Shown here: positions 51,668 through 64,000 of the stretch, in pieces
How the letters are laid out: the number at the start of each line of letters is the position of its first letter
How positions within the stretch are numbered: the first letter of the stretch is position 1
Source: Tridacna crocea
Lineage: Eukaryota; Mollusca; Bivalvia; Cardiida; Cardiidae
Assembly (NCBI GenBank): GCA_943736015.1
Contig: OX031063.1
Coordinates: 32,670,172 to 32,734,171, forward strand
DNA length: 64,000 nucleotides
Direction of reading: 5' to 3'
Notes under the pieces: model-generated
Seen by the model: only the letters and a program-made list of their open reading frames with translations
The model's database searches: none
What the model was told of the DNA's origin: nothing
Made by a program: the position numbers and the translations under genes

Positions 51668-52226
51668 AATAAAAGAAAAAAAAGCGTAAGAGATTGATAG
51701 GATGGAGAGACAAGAGTAAAGTTTGCAGGAAGGAAAGCGAAAGAAAGACAGACAGAGAGAACGTAACAGAATAGGGAGTGACAGGAAAATGAGACAGAAG
51801 ATGGTGGAAGAGCGGAAGAGACAGAAAGCAACAGAGATAGGGAGACTGTGAAAGAAGGCAATGAGATACAGGTAGAAAGAGGAGAGAAATAAAAGGAGAG
51901 AAGGAAGAGAAATGGGAAGGGATAGACAGTGATACACAGAGCGAGAGAAAGACAGAGAGCGAGAGAGACAGACAGACAGACAGAGAAACAGCGAGAGACT
52001 GAGCCTGGAAAACAGTGTTGAGAGAAAGATGAAATAAGGGACAGAGAGTAAGAAGAAAAGAGTTCGAAAGGCAGTAGATAGAAGGTGAGAGACAGAGAGA
52101 AAGAGAAACAATAGAGATACACAAAATTAAATGGAGAGAGGTGAAGAAAGACAGAAATTGTTAAAAGAGAGACAGAAATAGATAAAGAAAAGGAGAAGAG
52201 ATAGAGTGTGTGAGACGACAGAAATG
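51639..52226. repeat. Purine-rich block, (GATA)7 with 1-bp deletion, unit 8
   Basis: GATA run at 51639-51666. One base is missing from the following purine run ('aaaagaaaaa'). Confidence 0.9.
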
Positions 52227-52682
52227 AGGGTGATTACATTATTTCTGACTGTTCAGAATAAGAGTTAATATCATAAAGAAGACGTTGAGGACAAAGAGTT
52301 ATCGGTGAAACAACAGGGGCATAGCTTTATCGTTGGATTGGAAGGAACATTCGATTAAGTAAGGTTCTAATTTGAAGGAAGCAGAATAAACAAGCTAACT
52401 GACTGGGGCTAAATTATGGGTGATAGCATAGTTGTAAATACTGGGGATATATCTGTCCAACTGATAGAAAATATTACCCACCACGGATAAAGGCATACGA
52501 CATTGGTTTGAGATAATAGAAGGGACATTGTTACAAGATTGGAAGAAACATCGAACTGGGAATGTCTTTCACCGTCTGAAAGGAAGTACAGGGAACCAAT
52601 AGAACATCTTTCCGACTGGCGTTGCAGTTTAACAGGTAGGGAGTAAAATCTCTGGAAGGACACAGGTTTATAGCTTACTGAT

Positions 52683-53426
52683 ACATCTCACCAAGGCTAC
52701 CATATCGATTCCTGAAATACCATAACGCAAACTGTTGCAGTAACATCTCACCAAGGCTACCATCTCGATTCCTAAAATAACATAACGCAATCTGTTGCAG
52801 TAACCAATGGACATCTTCGAACTGTTGGTACATCAACAAGGCAAGGGAATTGAAAACGGGTGAATTTTAAGACAGAACACAGCTTCAGGGCCTTATGGTG
52901 TATCCGAGGGACTCATAGACTGGGGGTGTTCAGTTGTTAACTTTGGAATTGAAAACGCATGCATTTTAAGACAGAACACAGCTTCAGGGCCTTATGGTGT
53001 ATCAGAGGGACTCATAGACTGGGGGTGTTCAGTTGTTAACTTGGGTTCAATGCGCTGACTAATGTTTTAAGACTGGAAGACAAGTTAAATTTGGGATTCT
53101 CTCTGAAATTACTCTTACAGATTTTAACTACATGTCAGGAAAAAGGTGTATGGGCAAAGTGTGCAAACAATACCACGAGAGTGAGGCAGTGGTTTAGGGC
53201 CTGTGTGTACATTCAACTGAGTATAGAACAATTTCAAAGTCTACCAGGATATGAAATAGATTGGGGAAACAATCCACGAACCGAGGATACAATCTCAGGG
53301 CCCACTATGTTTGCAAAGGCCTGCTTGTTGGTTTTCGGCGCTGTGGGTATGAAATCGGCGACTGGGGGTACTGGCTTAAGAACTTGTGCAGTCAAAGAAA
53401 GGTAGAAATACAGTTTTAGGGCCTAT
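52683..53426 (+). repeat. 60-bp, 99-bp and ~100-bp repeat field, unit 8
   Basis: Upstream 'gcagttta' near 52628 is shared with unit 6, but the second 99-bp copy reads 'gactggggg', unlike unit 6. Confidence 0.85.
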
Positions 53427-54138
53427 TGACAAGCAATTTCAAGCAGTTACAGCTAAAGATGTAAACTCAAACAAAAAGAAATATTTCTCGGACTAAATGT
53501 ACAACACTTCGACTTAAGGTAAATCGAGCAAACTGAAGGCGGCAACGCATGGCATTTCCTTCAAATGAAAATAAAGACAAATTTCTAGACATTTGCATTT
53601 CACAGACCGGCGATGCATCTTACAGAAACACACATATAAGGGACAAAACAATGGTTAGAAGTGGTTAATCATATCGAATAATTTCCAGAGGTAAGTTTTA
53701 TCTCAGTGACTAACAGTAAACCTGACTGAAGTACTGAAACAAGCAACTGGTTGATTTTCAAGCGTTTGTCGACTGGGATCAAAGAAGCAGCAAGTGCCAA
53801 TGGGAACAATATTGTGCGAAGTACTGGTAAAAGAAGGCACTGATCTAACTCTAAATAGCGTATAACTTCTTTTTAATTGAATCCAAAACTGTCCGGAAAA
53901 TATCGATCCTCTTGAAATTAACTTCTGCAAAATCTAAACACGTGGCTATCAAAATCTAGTGCTCACAAATTTCGTTTTTTCCATCATTGTTCTTTACAAA
54001 CAGTTACATTGTCTTTTTGCACATAACAACCCTCCAGGGATAAATAATTACAGACTAGAAATGTATCTCCCCAAGTAAAATTAAAATCTGCAGACTAAGG
54101 ATACATTTGCTTACACTGAGAACATGCTCTATAGAATA

Positions 54139-56746
54139 GATGACGATTATTGCGACAGGATTTGATCTTATCTCACCATTCGTAATTCTTTCCACGAGGC
54201 TATGTGAGAAAGGCTGCCAGTGTCAATGGGAACAATATTGTGCGAAGTACTGGTAAAATGTTATCCCCCTGGCCTCCACCTCCCCTTACGGCCAGCCCTT
54301 TAAATCACCATCTTTTATAACAACATGGATATCTCATTTAATGGGTCCTTCATTCAATGCAGCTAACACTTATAAAAGCCAACATGTGCCTATTACTATC
54401 TAGCACTAGTTTTTCTGTCATTACCCTTTCACAATTATTAATTTCTTCATCTACAATACAATCTTTCCTCTATATAGTAGAAATGTCAAAATCAAAACCT
54501 TTCTCAAACACCCTTCCTCAGGTGAAAGTAAAATCGCGGACTTAAGATACATTTGCTTAGACTGAGAATTCACTACATAGAATTGATGACGATTATTGCG
54601 ACAGGATTTAATCTTATCTCAGCACTCATAATTCTTTCGACGAGGCTATGTGAGAAAGGCTGCCAGTGTCAATGGGAACAATATTGTGCGAAGTACTGGT
54701 AAATAGTTATCACCCTGGCCTCCACCTCCCCTTACAGCCAGCCCTTTAAATCACCATCTTTTAGAACAGCATGGATATCTTATTTACTGGGTCCTTCAGT
54801 CAATGCAGGTAACACTTATTAAACCCAACACATGCCTATTACTATCTAGCACTACCTTTTCTCTCATCAGCTTCACACATTTATCAATTTCTTCATCAAC
54901 AATACAATCTTTCCGCTATAAAGTAAGAATGTCAAAATCAAAAACCTTCTCATGCTCCCTTCCTCTGGTGAAAGTAAAATCTGTAGACTAAGGATACATT
55001 TGCTTAGACTGTGAATATGCTCTACAGAATTGATGACGATTATTGCGACAGGATTTGATCTTATCTCACCATTCGTAATTCTTTCCACGAGGCTATGTGA
55101 GAAAGGCTGCCAGTGTCAATGGGAACAATACTGTGAGAAGTACTGGTAAAATGTTATCCCCCTGGCCTCCACCTCCCCTTACAGCCAGCCCTATAAATCA
55201 CCATCTTTTATAACAACATGGAAATCTCATTTAATGCATCCTTCATTCAATGCAGGTAACACTTATAAAAGCCAACATGTGCCTATTGCCATCTGGCAGT
55301 ATTTTTTCTGTCATTACCCTTTAACAATTATTAATTTCTTCATCTACAATACAATCTTTCCTCTATATAGTAGAAATGTCAAAATCAAAACCTTTCTCGA
55401 ACACCCTTCCTCGGGTGAAAGTAAAATCTGCGGACTTAAGATACATTTGCTTAGACTGAGAATTCACTCCATAGAATTGATGACGGTTATTGCGACAGGA
55501 TTTAATCTTATCTCAGCACTCATAATTCTTTCGACGAGGCTACGTGAGAAAGGCTGCCAGTGTCAATGGGAACAATATTGTGCGAAGTACTGGTAAAAAG
55601 TTATCACCCTGGCCTCTACCTCCCCTTACAGCCAGCCCTTTAAATCACCATCTTTTAGAACAACATGGATATCTTATTTACTGGGTCCTTCAGTCAATGC
55701 AGGTAACACTTATTAAACCCAACACATGCCTATTACTATCTAGCACTACCTTTTCTCTCATCAGCTTCACATATTTATCAATTTCTTCATCCACAATACA
55801 ATTTTTCCGCTATAAAGTAAAAGTGTCAAAATCAAAAACCTTCTCAAGCTCCCTTCCTCTGGTGAAAGTAAAATCTGTAGACTAAGGATACATTTGTTTA
55901 GACAGAATATGCTCTATAGAATTGATGACGATTATTGCGACAGGATTTGATCTTATCTCACCATTCGCAATTCTTTCCACGAGGCTATGTGAGAAAGGCT
56001 GCCAGTGTCAATGGGAACAACATTGTGTGAAGTACTGGTAAAAAGTTATCCCCCTGGCCTCCACCTCCCCTTACAGCCAGCCCTTTAAATCACCATCTTT
56101 TATAACAACATGGATATCTCATTTAATGGATCCTTCATTCAATGCAGCTAACACTTATTAAACCCAACACGTGCCTATTGCTATCTAGCACTAGTTTTTC
56201 TGTCATTACCCTTTCACAATTATAAATTTCTTCATCTACAATAAAATCTTTACACTATATAATAGAAGTGTCAAAATCAAAACATTCCTCAAACACTCTT
56301 CCTCTGGTGAAAGTAAAATCTGCAGACTTAAGATACATTTGCTTAGACTGAGAATTTACTCCATAGAATTGATGACGATTATTGCGACAGGATTTAATCT
56401 TCTCTCAGCACACATACTTCTTTCGACGAGGCTATGTGAGAAAGGCTGCCAGTGTCAATGGGAACAATATTGTGCGAAGTACTGGTAAAAAGTTATCCCC
56501 CTGGCCTCCACCTCCCCTTACAGCCAGCCCTTTAAATCACCATCTTTTATAACAACATGCATATCGTATTTGATGGATCCTTTATTCAATGCAGGTAACA
56601 CATATCGAAGCCAACACATACCTATAGAAATCTAGCACAGTATAGATATTTCGCTTTTCTGACATTAGCCTTACAAATTTAACAATTTCTTCATCCACAA
56701 TACAACCTTTCCACTATAAAGTAAAAAATGATAAATTCAAAACCTT
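54139..56746 (+). repeat. Six 446-bp monomers (ABABAB), unit 8
   Basis: B-type unit alleles. Private 'gaatttactcc' near 56352 at the end of monomer 5. Confidence 0.92.
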
Positions 56747-57169
56747 TTCTCAAACTCACTCCCTCTCACACTCACTGCCTCTCTGTTGCTGTCTCTCGGT
56801 TTTCATGTCTCTAAAAATCCAGGGGCACATAAGTAACATTCAAGTAATGTTCATGTCGGCCTTAAAACACCAAGAAAACAAACACATTTATCTCCACTAA
56901 TAAATCCGGTATCGGCTTTGCCATCATCATCACCAACTCAACCATCGAAACTACCATCACCATTATTATAACCATCAACATCATCATCAAAGCAATTATT
57001 AAAAAGCGTTAAAAAACACCATAGCTTTGTGTTAAGTTACAGCAAACTCTTGAACAGTTCAGGAAAACATCTTTTTCCATTCAAATCAGTTACCTTTCTT
57101 TGATTAATCTAAAAATCTTTCACACCATTCCAAACTCAAAACTTTTCTTTGACTACAGAGATTTTCGAA

Positions 57170-57463
57170 AATCAATTCGGTCGATAGAGTATAGAACTTG
57201 AGACATGGGTTAGCTGGTTTGATTCCCCTACTCGGCCCTGTCTTTCCGAGGTTTGATAATAATTTTTGCGACAGGATTGATTCTTAGCTAGCCTCTCAAA
57301 AGTACTTGTAATAATAGTTATGTTTATAAAAGGAGTAATTTGCATTTGGAAAATATTGTACAAAGGACTGGTTACTGAACCTACAGCAAAGTCTAGGTAG
57401 GAGCACTGGCCGCAGCGATATAATTGAAATATTGTTGAAAACGGTGTTGAACCACATGCAATC
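57170..57463 (+). repeat. SINE-like element alpha, unit 8/9 boundary
   Basis: Copy of 7044-7337; the upstream site reads 'cacaccattcc' as in units 2 and 6. Confidence 0.6.
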
Positions 57464-57582
57464 AAGCAATTAATCGATCAACCAGTTCAGTCCCCCTTCT
57501 TTTATTTACCTGATATACTTCACAGCATTTTCAAATCAACACAGTTTCTTCACCTTCCAAAGATTCTGAAAAAGGTACATGT

Positions 57583-58425
57583 ATTCGGTCCGCATTGCCC
57601 GGAACGTGAGGCACGGCTTGGCTGGTTTGTATCCCCTGCTCGGTCAGTTCTTTCCGAGAGCTGATGATACTCACTGTAGAAGCATTAATTTTTCTGAGCA
57701 GCAGTTTTGACTATAATTGTGGAAAAGTAGTCAATGGCTTGGGACGAATATCGTGAGAAGTACTAGTTACTGAAACTACAGGAACGCATAGGCAAGAGTA
57801 TTGGCCCCCGCAACGTAACTCGAATATCGTTGAAAACGGTGTTAAACACATATATTTAACTCATATATTTATTTTCAGAACACTTTTTAACGCATGCCTA
57901 TTAAAATAGCACGAAACCTAAATTTGTCTTTTCTGTCATTAATCTTTCCAAACTTAACAATTTCTTTATCCACAATGCAGCCCTGCTACTATAAAGTAAA
58001 AGTGTCCAAATCAAATGCGCTTTCCAACTTTCCATTTAACAAGTTCTCTCTCTTTCTCTCTCTCACTGGTGAATAATGTTTTGATGTTTATGACATTGAG
58101 CATGTGAGACAGCAGCCAGTGGATATAATATTATGATGAGCACTAGATAAAGAAAACCATAAAAGGTTCGAGAACAGGGAGCCGCTAGTTTGATTCCCGG
58201 CTCGGTCGATTTTTTCCGACAATTGCTTACAGTCATTGCGATTATGATTCATTCATTTCTCAACCTTTATCATTATTTCGACAATTCTTATGTTGGAAAG
58301 TAGTAAGTGCCTTGGAAATGATATTGTGCGTAATACTGGTAAAAGTAATTCCAGGAGAGGATAAGTTCACGGGCCGCCGCAATATGAACTGAAATAATAT
58401 TGTAAACGACGTTTTAACACTCTTC
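57583..58425 (+). repeat. SINE-like elements beta and gamma, unit 9
   Basis: Matches unit 1 at every site compared. A private 'atgagtta' near 58474 lies just downstream. Confidence 0.55.
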
Positions 58426-58802
58426 AATAAATACTGCATACTTATAGCATTGAGAATCTTACGTTCATTTTTATGAGTTATTTTCAATAGATAGATGCTT
58501 TAGATCATAAAATGGGAACCTTGTTTTTTTCGGCATTCATTAGGTAAATAGCCGAGGTTGATACGGAATTCAAATCGGTCGTATGTAGAAACAGGGTGAT
58601 TACATAATCTTGTAAGATCTTGCCAGGATATCTAAAATGTGCAAGTAACACCATAACATTTCTTTCTGAATATTCGAAGGATAATAGAGTTAGATTACAC
58701 TCAAAATTACGGACTGAAGGATTTTTATTGTAATTTATTGTAGGAAGTACATTTTTTGGAGGAAAAGGATGGACATTGTGGTCAGAGAAGACAGTCTTTA
58801 TA

Positions 58803-59387
58803 GATAGATAGATAGATAGATAGATAAAATAAAAGGAAAAAAAAGCGTAAGAGATTGATAGGATGGAGAGACAAGAGTAAAGTTTGCAGGAAGGAAAGCG
58901 AAAGAAAGACAGACAGAGAGAACGTAACAGAATAGGGAGTGACAGGAAAATGAGACAGAAGATGGTGGAAGAGCGGAAGAGACAGAAAGCAACAGAGATA
59001 GGGAGACTGTGAAAGAAGGCAATGAGATACAGGTAGAAAGAGGAGAGAAATAAAAGGAGAGAAGGAAGAGAAATGGGAAGGGATAGACAGTGATACACAG
59101 AGCGAGAGAAAGACAGAGAGCGAGAGAGACAGACAGACAGACAGAGAAACAGCGAGAGACTGAGCCTGGAAAACAGTGTTGAGAGAAAGATGAAATAAGG
59201 GACAGAGAGTAAGAAGAAAAGAGTTCGAAAGGCAGTAGATAGAAGGTGAGAGACAGAGAGAAAGAGAAACAATAGAGATACACAAAATTAAATGGAGAGA
59301 GGTGAAGAAAGACAGAAATTGTTAAAAGAGAGACAGAAATAGATAAAGAAAAGGAGAAGAGATAGAGTGTGTGAGACGACAGAAATG
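58803..59387. repeat. Purine-rich block, (GATA)6, unit 9
   Basis: GATA run at 58803-58826 with the long TG form. Confidence 0.9.
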
Positions 59388-59843
59388 AGGGTGATTACAT
59401 TATTTCTGACTGTTCAGAATAAGAGTTAATATCATAAAGAAGACGTTGAGGACAAAGAGTTATCGGTGAAACAACAGGGGCATAGCTTTATCGTTGGATT
59501 GGAAGGAACATTCGATTAAGTAAGGTTCTAATTTGAAGGAAGCAGAATAAACAAGCTAACTGACTGGGGCTAAATTATGGGTGATAGCATAGTTGTAAAT
59601 ACTGGGGATATATCTGTCCAACTGATAGAAAATATTACCCACCACGGATAAAGGCATACGACATTGGTTTGAGATAATAGAAGGGACATTGTTACAAGAT
59701 TGGAAGAAACATCGAACTGGGAATGTCTTTCACCGTCTGAAAGGAAGTACAGGGAACCAATAGAACATCTTTCCGACTGGCGTTGCAGGCTAACAGGTAG
59801 GGAGTAAAATCTCTGGAAGGACACAGGTTTATAGCTTACTGAT

Positions 59844-60587
59844 ACATCTCACCAAGGCTACCATATCGATTCCTGAAATACCATAACGCAAACTGTTGCA
59901 GTAACATCTCACCAAGGCTACCATCTCGATTCCTAAAATAACATAACGCAATCTGTTGCAGTAACCAATGGACATCTTCGAACTGTTGGTACATCAACAA
60001 GGCAAGGGAATTGAAAACGGGTGAATTTTAAGACAGAACACAGCTTCAGGGCCTTATGGTGTATCCGAGGGACTCATAGACTGGGGGTGTTCAGTTGTTA
60101 ACTTTGGAATTGAAAACGCATGCATTTTAAGACAGAACACAGCTTCAGGGCCTTATGGTGTATCAGAGGGACTCATAGACTGGGGGTGTTCAGTTGTTAA
60201 CTTGGGTTCAATGCGCTGACTAATGTTTTAAGACTGGAAGACAAGTTAAATTTGGGATTCTCTCTGAAATTACTCTTACAGATTTTAACTACATGTCAGG
60301 AAAAAGGTGTATGGGCAAAGTGTGCAAACAATACCACGAGAGTGAGGCAGTGGTTTAGGGCCTGTGTGTACATTCAACTGAGTATAGAACAATTTCAAAG
60401 TCTACCAGGATATGAAATAGATTGGGGAAACAATCCACGAACCGAGGATACAATCTCAGGGCCCACTATGTTTGCAAAGGCCTGCTTGTTGGTTTTCGGC
60501 GCTGTGGGTATGAAATCGGCGACTGGGGGTACTGGCTTAAGAACTTGTGCAGTCAAAGAAAGGTAGAAATACAGTTTTAGGGCCTAT
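59844..60587 (+). repeat. 60-bp, 99-bp and ~100-bp repeat field, unit 9
   Basis: The second 99-bp copy reads 'gactggggg', as in units 2, 3, 7 and 8. Confidence 0.85.
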
Positions 60588-61299
60588 TGACAAGCAATTT
60601 CAAGCAGTTACAGCTAAAGATGTAAACTCAAACAAAAAGAAATATTTCTCGGACTAAATGTACAACACTTCGACTTAAGGTAAATCGAGCAAACTGAAGG
60701 CGGCAACGCATGGCATTTCCTTCAAATGAAAATAAAGACAAATTTCTAGACATTTGCATTTCACAGACCGGCGATGCATCTTACAGAAACACACATATAA
60801 GGGACAAAACAATGGTTAGAAGTGGTTAATCATATCGAATAATTTCCAGAGGTAAGTTTTATCTCAGTGACTAACAGTAAACCTGACTGAAGTACTGAAA
60901 CAAGCAACTGGTTGATTCTCAAGCGTTTGTCGACTGGGATCAAAGAAGCAGCAAGTGCCAATGGGAACAATATTGTGCGAAGTACTGGTAAAAGAAGGCA
61001 CTGATCTAACTCTAAATAGCGTATAACTTCTTTTTAATTGAATCCAAAACTGTCCGGAAAATATCGATCCTCTTGAAATTAACTTCTGCAAAATCTAAAC
61101 ACGTGGCTATCAAAATCTAGTGCTCACAAATTTCGTTTTTTCCATCATTGTTCTTTACAAACAGTTACATTGTCTTTTTGCACATAACAACCCTCCAGGG
61201 ATAAATAATTACAGACTAGAAATGTATCTCCCCAAGTAAAATTAAAATCTGCAGACTAAGGATACATTTGCTTACACTGAGAACATGCTCTATAGAATA

Positions 61300-63907
61300 G
61301 ATGACGATTATTGCGACAGGATTTGATCTTATCTCACCATTCGTAATTCTTTCCACGAGGCTATGTGAGAAAGGCTGCCAGTGTCAATGGGAACAATATT
61401 GTGCGAAGTACTGGTAAAATGTTATCCCCCTGGCCTCCACCTCCCCTTACGGCCAGCCCTTTAAATCACCATCTTTTATAACAACATGGATATCTCATTT
61501 AATGGGTCCTTCATTCAATGCAGCTAACACTTATAAAAGCCAACATGTGCCTATTACTATCTAGCACTAGTTTTTCTGTCATTACCCTTTCACAATTATT
61601 AATTTCTTCATCTACAATACAATCTTTCCTCTATATAGTAGAAATGTCAAAATCAAAACCTTTCTCAAACACCCTTCCTCAGGTGAAAGTAAAATCGCGG
61701 ACTTAAGATACATTTGCTTAGACTGAGAATTCACTACATAGAATTGATGACGATTATTGCGACAGGATTTAATCTTATCTCAGCACTCATAATTCTTTCG
61801 ACGAGGCTATGTGAGAAAGGCTGCCAGTGTCAATGGGAACAATATTGTGCGAAGTACTGGTAAATAGTTATCACCCTGGCCTCCACCTCCCCTTACAGCC
61901 AGCCCTTTAAATCACCATCTTTTAGAACAGCATGGATATCTTATTTACTGGGTCCTTCAGTCAATGCAGGTAACACTTATTAAACCCAACACATGCCTAT
62001 TACTATCTAGCACTACCTTTTCTCTCATCAGCTTCACACATTTATCAATTTCTTCATCAACAATACAATCTTTCCGCTATAAAGTAAGAATGTCAAAATC
62101 AAAAACCTTCTCATGCTCCCTTCCTCTGGTGAAAGTAAAATCTGTAGACTAAGGATACATTTGCTTAGACTGTGAATATGCTCTACAGAATTGATGACGA
62201 TTATTGCGACAGGATTTGATCTTATCTCACCATTCGTAATTCTTTCCACGAGGCTATGTGAGAAAGGCTGCCAGTGTCAATGGGAACAATACTGTGAGAA
62301 GTACTGGTAAAATGTTATCCCCCTGGCCTCCACCTCCCCTTACAGCCAGCCCTATAAATCACCATCTTTTATAACAACATGGAAATCTCATTTAATGCAT
62401 CCTTCATTCAATGCAGGTAACACTTATAAAAGCCAACATGTGCCTATTGCCATCTGGCAGTATTTTTTCTGTCATTACCCTTTAACAATTATTAATTTCT
62501 TCATCTACAATACAATCTTTCCTCTATATAGTAGAAATGTCAAAATCAAAACCTTTCTCGAACACCCTTCCTCGGGTGAAAGTAAAATCTGCGGACTTAA
62601 GATACATTTGCTTAGACTGAGAATTCACTCCATAGAATTGATGACGGTTATTGCGACAGGATTTAATCTTATCTCAGCACTCATAATTCTTTCGACGAGG
62701 CTACGTGAGAAAGGCTGCCAGTGTCAATGGGAACAATATTGTGCGAAGTACTGGTAAAAAGTTATCACCCTGGCCTCTACCTCCCCTTACAGCCAGCCCT
62801 TTAAATCACCATCTTTTAGAACAACATGGATATCTTATTTACTGGGTCCTTCAGTCAATGCAGGTAACACTTATTAAACCCAACACATGCCTATTACTAT
62901 CTAGCACTACCTTTTCTCTCATCAGCTTCACATATTTATCAATTTCTTCATCCACAATACAATTTTTCCGCTATAAAGTAAAAGTGTCAAAATCAAAAAC
63001 CTTCTCAAGCTCCCTTCCTCTGGTGAAAGTAAAATCTGTAGACTAAGGATACATTTGTTTAGACAGAATATGCTCTATAGAATTGATGACGATTATTGCG
63101 ACAGGATTTGATCTTATCTCACCATTCGCAATTCTTTCCACGAGGCTATGTGAGAAAGGCTGCCAGTGTCAATGGGAACAACATTGTGTGAAGTACTGGT
63201 AAAAAGTTATCCCCCTGGCCTCCACCTCCCCTTACAGCCAGCCCTTTAAATCACCATCTTTTATAACAACATGGATATCTCATTTAATGGATCCTTCATT
63301 CAATGCAGCTAACACTTATTAAACCCAACACGTGCCTATTGCTATCTAGCACTAGTTTTTCTGTCATTACCCTTTCACAATTATAAATTTCTTCATCTAC
63401 AATAAAATCTTTACACTATATAATAGAAGTGTCAAAATCAAAACATTCCTCAAACACTCTTCCTCTGGTGAAAGTAAAATCTGCAGACTTAAGATACATT
63501 TGCTTAGACTGAGAATTCACTCCATAGAATTGATGACGATTATTGCGACAGGATTTAATCTTCTCTCAGCACACATACTTCTTTCGACGAGGCTATGTGA
63601 GAAAGGCTGCCAGTGTCAATGGGAACAATATTGTGCGAAGTACTGGTAAAAAGTTATCCCCCTGGCCTCCACCTCCCCTTACAGCCAGCCCTTTAAATCA
63701 CCATCTTTTATAACAACATGCATATCGTATTTGATGGATCCTTTATTCAATGCAGGTAACACATATCGAAGCCAACACATACCTATAGAAATCTAGCACA
63801 GTATAGATATTTCGCTTTTCTGACATTAGCCTTACAAATTTAACAATTTCTTCATCCACAATACAACCTTTCCACTATAAAGTAAAAAATGATAAATTCA
63901 AAACCTT
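61300..63907 (+). repeat. Six 446-bp monomers (ABABAB), unit 9
   Basis: B-type unit alleles: 'catgctc' near 62113, 'cactccatag' near 62628 and 'taccctttc' near 63370. Complete; the window edge falls shortly after it. Confidence 0.92.
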
Positions 63908-64000
63908 TTCTCAAACTCACTCCCTCTCACACTCACTGCCTCTCTGTTGCTGTCTCTCGGTTTTCATGTCTCTAAAAATCCAGGGGCACATAAGTAACAT

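Larger units (their letters stand above)
50120..57283 (+). repeat. Macrosatellite unit 8 (7164 bp)
   Basis: Seven GATA repeats, with one base missing in the purine run just after them ('aaaagaaaaa' near 51670 against 'aaaaggaaaa' elsewhere). It shares the two-base 'gttta' change with unit 6. Private changes include 'taactcatgcc' near 50730 and 'gaatttactcc' near 56352. Confidence 0.97.
1..64000. repeat. Macrosatellite array, ~7.16-kb unit, about 8.9 copies, no boundary in window
   Basis: The same ~7.16-kb sequence recurs head to tail nine times in one orientation, with no spacer or foreign insertion. The phrase opening the window (ttagctagcctctcaaaag) returns at 7158, 14317, 21478, 28633, 35790, 42955, 50120 and 57284, and every internal landmark keeps the same order and spacing. 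Copies are nearly identical by eye; most differences are isolated substitutions. Length varies only through (GATA)n at unit position 1520, a TG dinucleotide near 2080 and one base in unit 8. Both edges of the window are inside the array. Function is unknown; large satellites like this are typical of heterochromatin, pericentromeres or sex chromosomes, but nothing here decides between these. Confidence 0.98.
57284..64000 (+). repeat. Macrosatellite unit 9, cut by the right window edge (6717 bp present)
   Basis: Six GATA repeats, long TG form, and B-type variants in the 3' half. One private change is 'atgagtta' near 58474. The window ends at unit position ~6713, before the head of the next junction SINE-like element, so the copy is truncated by the window and not biologically. 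Confidence 0.97.

Noticed and set aside
1-64000. Assembly duplication of a single 7.16-kb sequence
   Set aside because: Units carry private substitutions and different GATA counts in a non-trivial pattern, which simple duplication by an assembler would not create. The exact copy number still needs long reads.
1-64000. Ribosomal DNA or another tandem gene cluster
   Set aside because: A 7-kb period fits some rDNA arrays, but no rRNA-like GC-rich conserved sequence, histone frame or snRNA is visible anywhere in the unit.
1-64000. LINE, LTR element, DNA transposon or viral insertion inside the array
   Set aside because: No reverse transcriptase, integrase, transposase or capsid-like frame, no terminal repeats, and no interruption of the unit in any copy.

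Overview
The window is a single uninterrupted head-to-tail tandem array of a ~7.16-kb unit (a macrosatellite, or giant satellite). It holds eight complete copies and a ninth cut by the right edge, and both window ends lie inside the array, so neither flank nor the total copy number is visible. Using the first base as an arbitrary phase, the units begin at 1, 7158, 14317, 21478, 28633, 35790, 42955, 50120 and 57284, with lengths of 7157, 7159, 7161, 7155, 7157, 7165, 7165, 7164 and 6717 (partial) bp. By eye the copies differ at only a handful to about twenty positions each. I see no gene I would defend: no recognisable protein family, rRNA, functional tRNA, transposase or reverse transcriptase.

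Each unit has the same layout (unit-1 coordinates). 1-180 is the 3' part of a tRNA-derived SINE-like element whose head lies at the end of the preceding unit (complete example at 7044-7337). 300-790 is a second SINE-like element with a long AT-rich tail. 879-1142 is a third SINE-like element. 1520-2100 is a strongly strand-asymmetric purine-rich block with a (GATA)n run and GACA/GAGA repeats. 2557-3300 holds a 60-bp duplication, a 99-bp duplication and a degenerate ~100-bp repeat. 3652-4012 is a decayed copy and 4013-6620 six better preserved copies of a ~446-bp monomer, arranged as alternating types A-B-A-B-A-B. 6796-6864 is an imperfect CAT/ACC trinucleotide tract. The rest is AT-rich sequence in which I see nothing.

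The parts are related. One short core (roughly 'tgggaacaatattgtgcg' followed by 'aagtactggta') occurs in all three SINE-like elements, in the decayed copy and in all six 446-bp monomers, about ten times per unit and about ninety times in the window. The structure is therefore nested: a SINE-like element with an AT-rich tail gave a 446-bp monomer, the monomer gave an A/B dimer, three dimers plus other sequence gave a 7.16-kb unit, and the unit was amplified into an array of more than 64 kb. Three small indels explain every length difference among the eight complete copies, and shared single-base variants occur in combinations that imply exchange between copies.

The organism is a eukaryote, most likely an animal: tRNA-derived SINE-like elements, GATA/GACA microsatellites, no compact coding and giant tandem repeats. 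tRNA-Lys-like SINEs and such simple repeats would fit a mollusc such as a cephalopod, but the sequence does not prove this and I hold it weakly. All open reading frames are short, partly lack ATG starts, overlap on both strands, or lie in low-complexity sequence.
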